Assembly: GCF_000220395.1 (NCBI RefSeq) | Contig: NW_004086713.1 | Coordinates: 124,001 to 188,000 of the forward strand | DNA length: 64,000 bases | From: Ichthyophthirius multifiliis | Lineage: Eukaryota > Ciliophora > Oligohymenophorea > Hymenostomatida | Direction of reading: 5' to 3' | Shown here: positions 24,090 through 38,186 of the stretch, piece by piece | Layout: each line of letters starts with the position of its first letter | Numbering within the stretch: position 1 is the first letter of the stretch | The notes under the pieces: model-generated | What the model was told of the DNA's origin: nothing | Seen by the model: only the letters and a program-made list of their open reading frames with translations | Databases searched by the model: none | Made by a program: the position numbers and the translations under genes

Positions 24090-24379
24090 AAATATACTAT
24101 TTTAAAAAAAATATTTTATATTTTATATATATGTATATAAATATATAATATACATATATATATACTTATATTTATTGTTTTTTGTGATTATTTTTATTAT
24201 ATAAAACAAAATTAGTTCATATAGAATTAATATATTTTATTAAAATAATTACATTTCGGCAATTTAATCAATTTTTATAATAATAAATATTTATTATTTT
24301 TATTAAAAACAAAAAAATTAATGATTTATATTATAATTTTATAAAAAAAAAAGAAATAAATATTATATATATAAATAAA

Positions 24380-25472
24380 ATGAATACAGAAAAACTGTCA
24401 GAATAAGAATAAATAAAATTATTTATTTAAATAATGGAAAAGGACTAAAGTAATATTTCATGTGCTGATTGCAATATGAAAAACCCTACTTGGTGTTCAT
24501 TAGATATTGGGATATTTATTTGTTTAGATTGTTCGGGTTTGTTTTATTAAAAAATAAAATAAAAATAATTAAGAAATATATTATAAAGAAATACTAATAA
24601 AAAGGTGGACATAGAAAATTAGGGCCAACTATTAGTAGAATCAGAAGTATAAAAATAGACTCTTTAAATAAAAAAGATACTTAAATTTTTACGATTATTG
24701 GAAATAAAATATCTAATTAATATTATGAGTTTAATATGTAAAATATAATTAAACCTTGTCCTGATAATCCTTTGGAAAATAAAATAGATTATGTCAGATA
24801 TAAATATTTAGACAAAAGATTTTGTAATAAAAATATATAAAGTCCTCAATTAATATTTTTCTAAAGTATTTAAAAGTAATAAATTTTAAACATTTTTTTT
24901 TTTTAATTTTTTTATTATTCATTTTTTTTTTAAAAAAAAAAAAAAGAACAAATCCAAACCAAAATTTTTAAAACAATTAAGAATCGAAAAATAGTTAAAA
25001 ATAAATTTAATAATTAGAAAAAAAAGATTAATAAAATAAAAAACTATAAATTAATTAGAGTAATTAAATTATCTGGGATATGAGTCAATTTGTTTAAAAT
25101 AATAATGAAAATTTACTTAATTAATTATAGAATATTTAAAAACAGGAAAATATAAATAATTTAAATGTGTAAAAAGAACAATAAAATTTAATTAATAATA
25201 ATACTAAATTTATTTAAAATTAAGTTAAAAAATAACCTATACAAAATGAAAAATCAGATATATTTGAATAGTATAATTTGAAAAATTTTGATAATGAATA
25301 GGGAAATAATAAAGATTTTAAATAATAAGTATAAATTGATAGCATTTTTTATGATTTAGAACAAAAATAATAAAAAAATTAATAAATTGAAAGTTTGTTT
25401 GATAGTTTTTAGTAAATTGACAATAATTTAAGTTATTAAAAATCTTTTTAAATATAAAATAATAAAAAATGA
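24380..25472 (+). CDS. ArfGAP zinc-finger protein with Asn/Gln-rich tail, three exons
   Basis: Predicted GTPase-activating protein for Arf small GTPases in vesicle traffic. Exons 24380-24536, 24605-24875 and 24947-25472 give 317 aa. The ArfGAP finger is clear: [20 protein letters not shown] followed by CLDCSG, then, after the first intron, [18 protein letters not shown]. The four zinc cysteines and the arginine of the HRxLG motif (catalytic position) are all kept. The intron falls within the CSG/GHR junction (phase 1). The rest of the domain is divergent ([24 protein letters not shown]). From ~140 on the protein is a low-complexity N/Q tail with FDSFQQ and FYDLEQ words. Absence of PH, BAR or ankyrin modules suggests a minimal ArfGAP1/SMAP-type protein. 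The N/Q bias matches the ciliate habit of using TAA for Gln. Confidence 0.88.
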
Positions 25473-27474
25473 AAGGTTTAGGAAAGTTATATTAAAAATA
25501 TATAATATAAATAAATATATATAAATATTAATAAAAATATATATAAATTAAAAATATTGATAAATATAATAAATTTATACAAATATAAAAAAAATATATT
25601 TATAAAAAGATATATATAAATATATATATATTTTTTAAAAATTATTGAACTAATCTAATTTTTTTTTTTATATAATTTAAACAATTTCTTATCTTTAAAT
25701 TTATATACATATTGTTTTATTATTTATATTTATAATAAATATATTATAATTTTTTTATTTTATTAACTTTATATTTAAGGTTTAAGATAAATGTATTATT
25801 TATTTTAACTAAATTTTTAATAATGCTATTTAAAATATATTGAAATTTGAGTTAGTTTATAAATAATAATATTATTAATTATGTAATTAAGCTTTTTTAC
25901 AAAGAATATTTCGATAGTTTCATTTATTTATGATGTCTTAATAGTTCAATATAAATTTACTATTTTACTTCTTTTATATATTTTTAATAATATGAAATAA
26001 TAAAAAATACTTTTATTTTTTATTCATTTTTTTTCTATTTTTTTATTATATTTATTTACTTAAAGAGAATTACTATTGAAATATGTAATAATGTCTAAAT
26101 TAAAATTAAATTTTAAATATTTACAAATAAAGTTTAAAGTACTTAGTATAATTATATAAAAGAGTTTAATTTTGCATTTAATTTAATATAATACATAATA
26201 ACATAAAACCTTAAAATTTAATATTAATTTTTTTATTTATTTTTAAATAATTATAGATATTAGAAATGTTGGTAAATTTGAATAATAATTACAGACCTCA
26301 TGAATTTTAATGTTAATGTAAATTTTTAGAATTAATAAATATACTCATATATAGATTTTATTATACATTAATTTTTTTAATTTTTGACAAATTTTATATA
26401 ATTTAAAGTTATAAGTATTATTAAATTTTAAATAGATTTTTTTATTTTAGATCTTATTCTTAACTTTAAAAATAAGATTTGTGGAAAACAGGTGATTTAA
26501 ATTTTTACAAATTAATCCTTTTTAAAGAATTAATAATGAAGATTTATTATGATAGTTATAAATAATTAATAAAGATATTTTTTTTTAAATATAAATTTAT
26601 TTAATATATAAATTATTATTTGTATATACTTAAAATTATTAGTAATTAGAAACAAGTTAAATTATTTATATTCAATATTCATAAAACATAATAATTCTGA
26701 TTAATTGAATTATTTTAATAAAATAATATTGTTTTCTAAAGAATATTTATTGTTAAAATTTAGAGAGTCTAACGAAATTAGATTTTTTTTCTTAATAAAG
26801 AATTTACACACGTTTTTGAAAAATAATAATATTTTTTATAGTAGTTTAATATGTATTTTAAAAATGTTAAGAAGTCTAAGAAATTATAAATAATAAATAA
26901 CAAATAATTGTTTATAAGTGTTAGAGTCTTATAAATGAAAATTTTATAAGATTTTATTATTTTTTAAAATATTTTTCGTATTTTTATTTGCCGTTTATTT
27001 AAAAGTAATTTTATAAATAATAGATTTAAATAAATATCTAATTTAAATTAATTTATTTTAGATAAAAATCTTTTGAAATAATAAAAGATAATTAAAAATA
27101 AAATAATTATGTATAAATAATTTTTTTATTTATTAATATTTTTTTAAATAGTTTTATTAATTAAAAAATAATGTTTATATATTATTTAAATGTATTAAAT
27201 AAAATATAACATTAAAAATAAAAAGATATTAAATTAATACATATTAAAGAATTACATAATATATTAGAAATAAAATATATATATATATATATATATATTT
27301 TATTTTTTATTTATATTATAAAGAAAATTTTATTTTATGTATATCTTTAATAAAATATATTAAAAAATCAAATAAAATATGATATGACATTTTTCTTAAA
27401 TAAAACAATAAAAAGTGTAAATATAAATATATTTTTATATTTTTTTGTTAAAATAAAAAAATTAATTATTTTCT
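25473..27474. other. long A/T intergenic region, no supported gene
   Basis: Two kilobases between convergent genes. Short frames such as the one ending near 26893 encode only F/I/K/L/N-rich strings with no family resemblance and are of chance length. No repeat longer than simple TA (27276-27298) and no structured RNA seen. Confidence 0.5.
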
Positions 27475-28823
27475 TCAATAATTGACATCATCAATAGATT
27501 TTTCGCTATATTTTATATTGCAATTATAAAGTTATTATAAATCAGCATTAGACAAATTATCCAAATTCATTAATTTTTAAATCATTCTAATAGTAATTAT
27601 ATTAGAAATAAAGATAAATATTAAAATAATATATATTTATATATATATATATATATTTATATTTAAAATTATAATATACGGTTAAATTTCATTCTCAGAA
27701 ATAGCAAGTTTACCAAGTATTTAGAATTTATTCTCTAATATACCTCTTAAATCACAAGTCTTATTTTTTGCATGTCCAGAAGGGAACATAATAAATTTAG
27801 AATCAAGAATTTTTCCATTTTTTAAAGTAATTTAAATAGAAGTTGGAATTCCTTCAGGATATTTTTCATCATATTCTTTTCCTCCATGTTCGAATTCAGT
27901 CTTATCAATTAAATTTAAAGTAACTGGATTTTAAATAGCTTTATAAGAATAATCTTCAGGTAAAAGAATCAATTTTTTCCATACTTCATCTAAACTACTA
28001 ACATTTGATAAACTTTTGTCTTCAATAGCTTTTCTTAGCATAGTAGATACTATTTAAATTTATATAATAACAAAAAATATATAAATATAAAAAATATACC
28101 AATATAAACCATGGAATGATCTGCAGATTATCTTGATTTTGGTCTTCTTTTTGATGCATCTCCAATAATACCAAAAGCAGGTTCATAAGCAATAATTTTA
28201 ATTTTACTAATAATATTAGCATTATTATGTTCTAAGAATTTATTTTCTAAAATCAACTTTTACAATCCTTCTAAAGCACCAGCAGATTAGTGTTCATATA
28301 ATCCTAATTTAAAATGCATTCCCTATATACATATAAATTATAATATTCTTATATTTTTTTTTTTTTTACCATAACAGCGAAATCATCACCACTATTAGAT
28401 ACATAGATATCAAAAGGAGAATCTCCGTTTTTAGTAGGCTCGTTTAATCTAAAAATAGCTTCAGGGTTTCTGAAAATATCCTTAGGTCCAATAAAGCCGT
28501 TCATAGCTCTTTTTATACACATAAGGGCTGCTTCTGTTGATAAAGCAGCTGATGCGCCTTTGGAATCAGATAATTATTTACCAGCTCTAATAGCTCTGAA
28601 TGGAATATAATGGGCTAAAAACATTCCGATAGCATGTTCTATTTATAATGGATTTGCATTCATTAAAGCTCCATATGTGCATATAGTAGCAACTGCACCA
28701 TGAACAACGTGATCTATTTTATATGTTTTTAAAGAGAATGATTCACATAATCTACCACGAATTTCATCTTATAAGATCATAGCCTTGTTATTATTTAGAA
28801 TACATAAATAAATAAATACATAA

Positions 28824-28863
<40 letters not shown>

Positions 28864-29548
28864 TTATATATATTTTTCTTAATAAAAATAATTACTTTTG
28901 TTGCTAGCTTACCGTTTATATCAGGATTTTAATGAGCAGCAGCTAATACTGCAGGATAAAAGTCATTATGTCCGAATTCACCAGCTCTATTAGCCTTTTT
29001 TTTTAAATTTTATTTACAATCATGTTATTTATTTATTTTTACATTGACTGTCTCATTAAAACCAAACACAGTTCCATTTGAATCCCACTATTTTTTTTTT
29101 TATTTTTGGTTTTTTTTTTTTCTTTACTTCTCTAACTGCTGCAGCATTTGCGCATACAGCCTTTTCAACAGGAACATTTAAATTAGATCCAAAACATCTT
29201 GAAAATCCTATTTTCGGCTTTATATATATATATTTTTTGTTTAGTTAATAAATTAAAACTTATATTTATTGTTTATTTTATTTTTTATACTTTTGTTCCG
29301 ACTTTTTAGGCATTTTCTAAAGCTTCTGCTTTTAGTATAGTTGGGGCGTTTGTTTTTAAAGCTAAAGCTGATATACCAGTAAATACTGAGTCAGTGTGGA
29401 AAAGCTTTACTCTTTCGTATACTTTTTAACTTGGGTTACCATTTTTTAAAAAGTTGAGGGCGTATTCTCCTAAAAGACGGGCTTAGTTTTGATCTCTGGG
29501 TAATTTAAGTAATTAAGAGAAATATTTTTAAGATGCTTTTGATAGCAT
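27475..29548 (-). CDS. MmgE/PrpD-family enzyme (2-methylcitrate dehydratase-like), eight exons
   Basis: Predicted dehydratase acting on 2-methylcitrate (propionate catabolism) or a relative such as cis-aconitate decarboxylase. Eight exons encode 536 aa: 29548-29291, 29217-29128, 29087-29043, 28994-28896, 28783-28370, 28322-28100, 28049-27680 and 27586-27475. All introns are GT...AG and phases close exactly. Family landmarks in order: VREWDSNGTVFGFNET, AGEFGHNDFYPAVLAAA, LLDEIRGRLCES-like LQDEIRGRLCES, KTYKIDHVVHGAVAT, GMFLAHYIPFRAIRAGKQLS, the SDSKGASAAL core and the late QSADHSMVYI motif. Length agrees with bacterial and mitochondrial PrpD (~480-530). The N-terminus MLSKASQKYFSQLLKLPRDQ is basic/amphipathic and could be a mitochondrial presequence, as expected for this pathway. 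It is the most intron-dense gene here for its size. PrpD is favoured over IRG1 by overall motif match, not proven. Confidence 0.88.
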
Positions 29549-30677
29549 TTTAATCTTTTTTTTTTTTTATAAAAATTTTATTTAGGCTTATAATTTTTTA
29601 TTTTTCTTTAAAAAATAAAATGTTTTTTTTACAATTTTTTTATGAAAAATATCCTTAATTTAATATGTAGATATATAATAAATTAAAAATATATTTATTT
29701 TATTATCATATAAAAATACTAAATAAATATTATAATTAAAAATACATAGATTATTTATCTTATTAATAATTTATTAATTATTCTTATAATTAAAAAAACT
29801 TTAAAAAAAATACTTTGAAAATAATTATATTGTATAATAATAAATAAGGAGATTATAAATTTTTAATTTTGTAAATAGAAATTAAGTTAATTTTTTTACC
29901 TATTAAATTATTTTTAAACATATTATAATTTTTTATTTTATTTTATGATTCATATAATACAAAAATTTATTTTTGATTATTGTTTTTTTTATTAAATATA
30001 TAAGGAAAATAATATTAATCATATGTATAAAATACATTTATAACTATCAAATATTATTATCATATTTATAGCATTTGTTATCCAGATTTATTATTTATAT
30101 ATAAAAAAATTAATGCTTTTCGATATCTAATACTAATTTTTATTTAAATATAAATATTTATAATATAAAGTTAATTAAAAAAAAATTATTCTATTAATTA
30201 TATTAATTAAAGTAAATAATAATTTAAAATAAAATATTAAATTTAATTTTATTTGGATAAATATTAAAAAAAAAATTATTTTTAATTATTTTTATATAGC
30301 TATATATTATAAATTATTAAAATATGATTTTTACTATTCTAATTTAAATTTTTATAATAAAAAAAAAATTTAAACACTATTTATATTTTTCATTTCTAAT
30401 ACATTCTTTTATATAACATATATGAATATTATATTAGATATAATTAGTATTAGTGTATATAAAGTTTAAATTTGTTTTTAAATAAAATAGAATATTATTC
30501 ATAATTTTTCTATTTGTTTTAATATCTTTTTTTCAAAAAAACAAATAATTTTTACATTTAAAAATACTAAGTTTATTTTCTTATTAATAAACATAGGTTA
30601 AACTTGTTAACTCAAAAAAAAAAAAAAATAATCCATTTAATTAATTAACAAATCATTTTAAATAAAAAAAAGTTGAT
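29549..30677. other. A/T intergenic region
   Basis: Divergent spacer between the PrpD-like gene and the broken CAP gene. Only homopolymer-rich A/T; no feature identified. Confidence 0.55.
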
Positions 30678-31240
30678 ATGAAAAAGTATTTTATGGCTTA
30701 AACCGACGAGAAAGACTACTAGTTTAAGATTACAATAATAAATTTAAAAAGTAAAGTTTCTGCAGGAAGATAAACAAACCAAATTTTAGCTTCAGATACT
30801 GAAGAAATTATTTGGGACTCTAGTCTTTAAAATAGTGCTTAATAATGGTCTATGAGTTGAAATTACGGGCATAGATCACGAAGATATTATGGAAAAATAA
30901 CACCTATGGCGCTTTGGGTTAAGGGGAAGGACGAGATGTTAAAAAATTCATAATTATGTGGTTTTATGAAACTAAAAAGTTTTCGCAAAGTAATATTGAG
31001 GGATATAATTTTAATTATTCCACTACATATTACACATAAATGATATGTGTGGGTAGTAATAGACTTGGATTTGGGGTAGTATATTATAAAAATGGAAACA
31101 TTTTTTACCATAATATTGTTTATTAATACGGAAATAAAGGAAATTTCATAAGATAATCTATTTATAAAAAGGGAACACATTTTAGTTAATGTTCAAAAGG
31201 AAAATAATAATTTGAAAAATTAAAATCTTTTTGTAGTTGA
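30678..31240 (+). pseudogene. CAP/SCP (PR-1-like) domain gene, disrupted
   Basis: The sequence clearly derives from a CAP-domain secreted protein. N-terminal part in one frame: NLKSKVSAGRQTNQ, IIWDSSLQNSAQQWSMS. Then comes TGA at the place where CAP proteins of this type have a conserved Cys (pattern AQxWxxxC-x-x-GH), directly followed by NYGHRSRRYYGK. A one-base deficit at the A5 run 30893-30897 moves to a second frame with NTYGALGQGEGRD, FIIMWFYETKKFSQSN and TQMICVGSNRLGFGVVYY, the CAP1/CAP2 region, ending at TGA 31238-31240. The usual signal peptide and the first helix are missing upstream. Two lesions plus the absent N-terminus favour a pseudogene. Alternatives are sequencing error or TGA recoding as Cys/Sec, which I consider less likely. 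Confidence 0.7.
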
Positions 31241-31798
31241 ATTGTTATATATTTTTTGACATTAGATTATTTCCATATATATTATTATTATTAAATGTTG
31301 CGTTATTTTATTTAAATAAATATATTATCAGTAATAATGTTTTTATAGAAAATAATCTTGTATTTTTAAAGTTTATCAAATTTTATTTATTTTATTTTTT
31401 TTGAAATGATATGAATTTTTTTTATCATATAGATTATAAAGGTATCTTTTTTTTATCGTAAATTTACTTTATTAACGCAAGTTTATAAATTAGTTAATAT
31501 TCGTCATTTAATAAGTAATTTTTATATTTAATTTTTTATAAGAAAATTAATTGATATTTTGTATCTTGTTTTAAAATAAAAATAAAATTATAGGAAAAAC
31601 TATATTATATAAATGAAATTGATAAATATAAATTATATTCACATAAATAATAAATAATTAGTGGTTATATCTAAATTTATGGATAATATAAAATAAAATA
31701 ATATAAAATAAAATATTAAATAAAATAATATAATATAATATTAAATAAATTAATATAACATAATATTAAATAAAATAATCAATAAATAAAAAATAAAA
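31241..31798. other. A/T intergenic region with taaataaaataatat repeats
   Basis: Spacer before the DOP1 gene. Around 31685-31790 a loose array of taaataaaataatataa-like words occurs; otherwise nothing is recognisable. Confidence 0.5.
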
Positions 31799-33434
31799 AT
31801 GGAAAAAAAAAAAAATTTAGATAAGCAATATTCAAAAGAACAAGAAACATTTAAAAAACTAATAACAATTCATTTATAATATTTTGAAAAAAACTCTGAA
31901 TGGACCGATTACAATAGTTGGTTAATAAAACTAGGTTAAATTCTAGACGAAAACAAACTGCCATAAATACCTGAAAAACTCTAATTGTCCAAAAGATTAG
32001 CCTAATGTCTTCACCCTTCTTTACCCGCAAAAGTTCATGAATAAGTCCTTATTATATATATGAAAATATTTAAAAATATAAAATTAATTAAAGAAAATGA
32101 GTCAAAGTAAAAATATATAAATTAATTTTCTTAAGAAATATATTTATATTCTATGGGAATTCTTCCTTTTTATTAATTCGCTTCTTTATAAATAAAACCA
32201 TAATTTTTGAAACTTATAGATGACTTTTTTTTAGATTTGGAAATTTAATTAATTCCCTTTCTTCCTGCACTTATAGCTAGTATTCTTCCAGGTTTGTAGG
32301 ACAATGATGAATAAATAAAAAAACAAACTTAAAATATTTTAGATAAAATATAATCTATAGTAGGATATAAGTATTTTTTTTCGGCTTTATGGCTCACTAT
32401 TTTACGAGTTCCAAGAATAAGAATTGTTGGGTATAAATTATTAAATAAAAAAACATCGAATATATAAAATATGGAAGATTCAGGGTTATTTAGGGACAAT
32501 GATTAAGTTTTATAAAATACTATATCTTGTTCTTCATTATATTCGAATTAAATAGATTTTAAATAAAAAAATAGTACGTAAAATATTAATAATGAATCTA
32601 ATTTATAAGATGATTAGAATAAAAAAAATGATGAATATTTATCTTCTAGCTCTTAAGACGTATAGATTGAAGGTAAATTATTTCAATCATAGAGTTTTAT
32701 TGTTCAATAAAATCATTTTTAAGACCCTATAGTTAAAATATAGGAAGAATTATTAAGTAATGTAGTAAAAACGAGTAAACAAATAACTGGAAACGATGTT
32801 TTATTCCCAAATGCGAGTAGTTTAATTATAAATGCGCTTTTAAATACACTGGAAGATGAAAATAATTTAATAAGAAGATAAGGATTGGATTATATAATAA
32901 ATACTTTCCCAATATAAAATGATACTATTTTTTCCAAAAACGATAAAAAGCTTTTAATTTAATCTTGTTTATAATTATTAGTTAAAAACGAATACGCGAT
33001 TGTTAGAAGAATTAATACATGGCTTTTTGGACCACCTGATACTTAAAATATGTTCAATATAAAAGAAAATGAAGCAGTTAATGTTTTGCAATTAATAATG
33101 GAAACTTTTGAGGAAATTCTTTAAAAAAATATTAATTCAGAACCATTGAAAATTTTGTAAAATTTTTACAGAGAACATGCACATTTTATACCTAAAACTA
33201 TCACTTTTATTGCTTTCCCGTTAATTAAGTATATGTTTAAAAATAAAAATGATGAAAATATTCAAAAATCTTCAGAAAGGTTACTGGAAAGTATTTCTAA
33301 TCATTTAGACACTATTTTAAATGTTTTAGGTATATACATATTAATATATAAATATATATTTATATAATATTTATATGTATTTCTATGAATTTTTATATTT
33401 AATCGAATAAAATATAAATATTGTTTAATAGTTA

Positions 33435-33465
<31 letters not shown>

Positions 33466-35442
33466 TTAAAATTATTAATATATTTATTATTATTATTATT
33501 TTTTAATAAAAAGCTTAAAGATTAGGAGAAACAATAATAGATAATAAAAATGAAGAAGAAGCTTTTGAAGTCATAGAATTAATTGAATTTACATTTTTAA
33601 TGTAACCTCAATAAGATGAAGATGATAAAAATAACGTAATAAAAATATTTGAATGTATAAAGCCTATAATAAAAGAAATATTATTAACATTTATTAAAAT
33701 CGGCCCTTAATAAATTGTTTAATTAAAATATAAAAAAAGTGCTTTAAATTTAATTCTCATTATGATTGAATAATTGTAATTTTATACAAACTAAATTTGT
33801 TTTTAACATTCATATACTGAATATACAGCTTAATTTAATTAATATTTTGAATAATATGTGTCTTTTATTCTCGAACAAAATGATGATTTTGGAATTCTGA
33901 ATCATACAACCAAAATAATAATTTATTTAAACAATTATGTATATATTTAAGAGAATTCTAATTTCGAATAAATACCTGAATGGCTCAAAAGTATGTTAGA
34001 TTGTCTAGACTCTGATTGTTTTACTATTAGATATTATACTGTTTTAAATTTATTTGAAATTTTGAATAGCTAATCGCTTTTTCAACCTTTTATTTTATTA
34101 AAAAAAGACATATTGAGTAAAATTTTTGGAGTTTTATATAATTTTTTCGATGAAAACAATACTTTTTAAATGTAAGAAATATTATAAATAATAGTATATT
34201 TTGTAAAAAACCATCATAATATTTTCAAAAATTACATTGAAAATGATTTATAGAATTCTCAATAAATCGAATAAGCAACAAGAAGATATTAAAAATTTTA
34301 TAAACTAACTAATAATTATACGAAAGAAAATAGCTATTGTAATGAAGGAGTTGGTTAGAATATAATGCTGAGTTATTTAATTCATGATAATCCTATAATA
34401 AGATATAATTCTAGGAACTGGTTAAAGGATAATCATGGATTTTTATTTAGAATTTTAGATCCTTTATGTTGTGATTTGTTGGAGGAGTTTTCAAAGTCGG
34501 AATTTTAATATATGGAAAATAGGTAGATTATATATTTTAAAGAATATGATTTTGAAAAAGTTACCCAAGCATATAAATTATTGAAATCGACTTTGAATAT
34601 AATGAGAGATAAGTATTTATTATATTGTTCTTAGGTGATTATATCTCATTAAGTTTCAAAATAAATTACATCGAGTAAATTGTAATCCCAGTTTGATATA
34701 TAAAGTACTTCATATATTGAGTTTTTGTTAAATATTTCTCTTAAGTTTCTTTAAGGAAAGCCTAATAGTAATTTATGTATTAATAATAAAGATTTTGAAT
34801 TAAAAAATAATACTATAAACGCAAATTTTTGTGATTTTTTGGAATCCATTATAAACGAAATTAATAAGTATGAAGTGCTTGTAAAAGTTATGAATTATTC
34901 TTTTTAAATAATTTTAATTTGCTTACAAAACTTAATTAATAATAAAAACTATGTAATGTAGACTTAAGTACTTAATTTAATACATATTATTTTGTAAAAG
35001 ACAAAGGATAATATTAAAAATATAAATGAAGATGATACAAAATTAATCACAGAATTAATTACTTCTAATCTTTTTTTCCCTGTACTTTTAGATGGTCTTA
35101 AAGAATCTGATACAGAATACGTATGTTAGACTTTTCTTAAAAGTATAAATAAATCTATTTTTTATTGCTCTAAAATTGTAAACGAAAAAGAACTTGCGCC
35201 TTTTATTTCATTAACTATTAAATATTATATTAATTAAATAAAAAAGACTTAAATAGTTTTTCTTGGAAATTCTATCAAAATAAACCTTTTAAATAGTAGT
35301 TAAAATTTAAAAAATTAATCTAGTATTATTTAATCTATTAAAAGCAAATAGAAAAATGATGCAAATATTACTGAATAAAAAAATTCTAATTAATAATTTT
35401 TAAAAAATTCAACTTAAGATTAATCTGTATATATATATAAAA

Positions 35443-35474
<32 letters not shown>

Positions 35475-38092
35475 TTTTTTTAAAAAAAAAAAGTCATTAT
35501 TTAAAGCTTTAATCTAACTTTTGAATTATTTTTTGAAATTTAAAAGCAATGAAAATTAGAATTAATTATAAAGTTCATCTTTCTTATAAAAGTTTAAAGA
35601 AAACAAACATTTTGAAAACGCTACTGAGTTTATTCTATTTAAAGAAATTAATAGGAATATTATTGATAATCTTACAGGTATTATAGAAGCTTATTTACAT
35701 TGTTGGCCTATATCTCCATATTTTATTGAACATATTAAATTAACAAGTAAAGGTCTAAATGCATATAATTATTAATAATTTTAGATATTTAATAGAGTAT
35801 TTTATTAAATTTAAATATATTAATTAAATTTAATAAAAAGGATTATTAATTTTAAATTAAAATTGATGAACAAGACTAAAATTTACTAAGGAATTAAATA
35901 TAATAGATAATAAGACCATTATTCAAATAATTTAATTTAGAAGTTATGAACTCTTTATTGGAATTATGTAATTTATACTCAGACCACAATTGGATTTAAA
36001 ATCAACCTGAAATCAATTCTTCTAACTTAAATAAACTGTTTGATTTAATTATTTCTTTAGAAGCTAATTTAGATGAGTTTATTTATACATTAACATAAAC
36101 TTAAAACGTAAGAAATATTAAAAATTTTTATGGACAAAAAATGAGTTTAAGTAAAAATCAATTACCTTATAATACTTCTATTGCTACGAAAGAAGTTGAT
36201 ATTTTATTCTTTTTTTATGTTATTATATCTAATTATCCATTGGATACTTAAAAAATTAACGAAACATATTTAATTAATATATGGAACGAAGCCATCAAAT
36301 TTTTCTAGTAATTTTTTTCATTTAAAATCTAAATAAATTTTTCTCAAAAATTTAAAAAAATTAAAATAAAAGAGTATTCAATTATACAAAACATACAGAA
36401 AGTTTAGTTTGGGTATTGGAATGTATATATATGATGACCTTAAAGTTTTCATTAAAAGCTCCATTGAATAATAAATCTTTTAAAAAAGATTTAACTAAAA
36501 TTAGTAAAAGTTTACTCTTAGATCTTTCTAATATAGCAGTATTTAAATATAAGTTTGTAAATATAGATATTATAGGAAATTATAATATCGATAATCTATT
36601 TTAAATTGTAAGTCCTTATTCACCTAATATTTATAAGATTTTTAAATAAAACTAAAAAGATTAAATTTTATTTTTAAGTGGTGAAAATGAAAATATTAAT
36701 TATGAGTAAATAACAAGTATTTTATGTTATAAAATACTAAATGAAGTTAGTATGGAATTACTCTAAAATATATATAATAATGATTTTGCAACTATTTATT
36801 CTATTACTTAAGAATATATGATTGATTTATTCAAAGTTATAGGTTAAAAATAACAGAATTAATTATATGCATTTTACGCTTCTTAATTAATTTATTCACT
36901 TTTGAAAAATAATAAATAAAATCTAATTAAAGAACTTAAAAAAAATATTTTAGATATTTTTAATTCTTAAGTATAATTATTTTTTATAAAAAAAATTAAT
37001 TTTTTTTTATTTAAAAAAAAAAGGATTTCTTTTAGTGTGATGTTTAAAATTTATGCTATTGGAAACTTATTATTGATACAGTAAGTGATTAAGATGATTT
37101 ATTTAAAGAATTTACAGCTAGAGATAATATTTTTAATATTTTGATTAACAAAGGGATAGAAAATTAACATAAAATTAAAAAATTATTCAGAATTTGTTTC
37201 ATTATTTATTCAGGTCAATAAGATAAATATAATAAAAAACTATAAGAAATCTTTGAAATTATAAATGAAATTATCAAAAATATCGATACATCGGCTAATT
37301 TAATTATTTTAGTTATTTTTTATTATTAAAAAAATAATATATGATTCTTTTTTTTTAAAAAAAATAAATAAATTAGATTTTATTATATTTCAGAATTATG
37401 ATTTTAAGAATGTCTTAGATTGTGTTAGTAGATTTTTTTAGAACTATATGGCCTATTTTATTGAACCTTTTAATTAAGATTTTTAGTAAAAAGGATAATA
37501 GTCTTATAAATATTAATTTAATTTTTGCTGGTTTAAAATTAATTGAATTAATTTCTATTGTTTAAATTGAAGATTTTTATTTTTATTAATGGATTTTTTT
37601 ATTTGATAGTATATATATATATATATATATATATTATTTTAAACTATAATTATAAATTTTTTTATTATTAAGCTTTTGGTGTTAACATAGAAAAAATACA
37701 ATAAGATTAATATATTATTTAAAACAATTAATTTGTTACTCCATTTTAATTTAATCCTATTTTAGGAACTTTATTTGAATAACCATATAAAATAGACTAT
37801 ATAAGTACTATGAAAAAAGAAGATATTTAATAAAGTTTTGAAAAAACAACTAGAAAGGTTATTTTTACTGAATCAAGTGTATTTTTTTGTTACATAACCT
37901 TTATTTATTTATTTTTAAACTTAAAATAATTAGATCTAAACGTTTTAATAGTTATAATAAAAAATACATGAATTTTGCTAATATATCATATTTATTAATC
38001 AAAAAAGACCTGAAGTTGATTTAATATTAATGGAAGAAATTATTGAATAAGATTTTATTAATTTAAATACATTTTTATTAGAATAAAAATGA
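31799..38092 (+). CDS. DOP1 (Dopey) family protein, eight exons
   Basis: Large peripheral membrane protein of endosome-Golgi traffic, about 1922 aa. Exons: 31799-33329, 33514-35426, 35494-35746, 35785-36970, 37024-37311, 37377-37608, 37673-37878 and 37934-38092; phases close if one A is added in the A7 run 36354-36360. The N-terminal Dopey domain is obvious: IPEKLQLSKRLAQCLHPSLP, KVHEQVLIIYMKIFK, YLYSMGILPFYQFASLQIKP, PFLPALIASILPGLQDND and LWLTILRVPRIRIVGYKLL. The middle is divergent helical repeat. The conserved C-terminal part returns with ESLVWVLECIYMMTLKFSLK, FFQCDVQNLCYWKLIID, ILRMSQIVLVDFFRTIWPIL and QWIFLFDTFGVNIE. In fungi and animals DOP1 works with MON2 in retrograde transport. Length is similar to yeast Dop1 (~1700). 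Its 3' end faces the DHHC gene only ~95 bases away. Confidence 0.9.
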
Positions 38093-38186
38093 ATTAAAAT
38101 AATTAAGTTATTTTTTTCAATAAAGAAATAAATTAAATATAAAAGATATATGTTTAGGGGGGAGGAGAAAAATAAATATATATGTT

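Noticed and set aside
26705-26893. 62-codon plus-strand frame in the 25.5-27.5 kb spacer
   Set aside because: Low-complexity F/I/L/N/K content, no ATG at the start, no homology; expected by chance.
35747-35784. Alternative 32-nt intron (starting at GTCTAAATG) in DOP1
   Set aside because: Both donors keep phase; the 38-nt version starting GTAAAG has the better donor sequence and was used.
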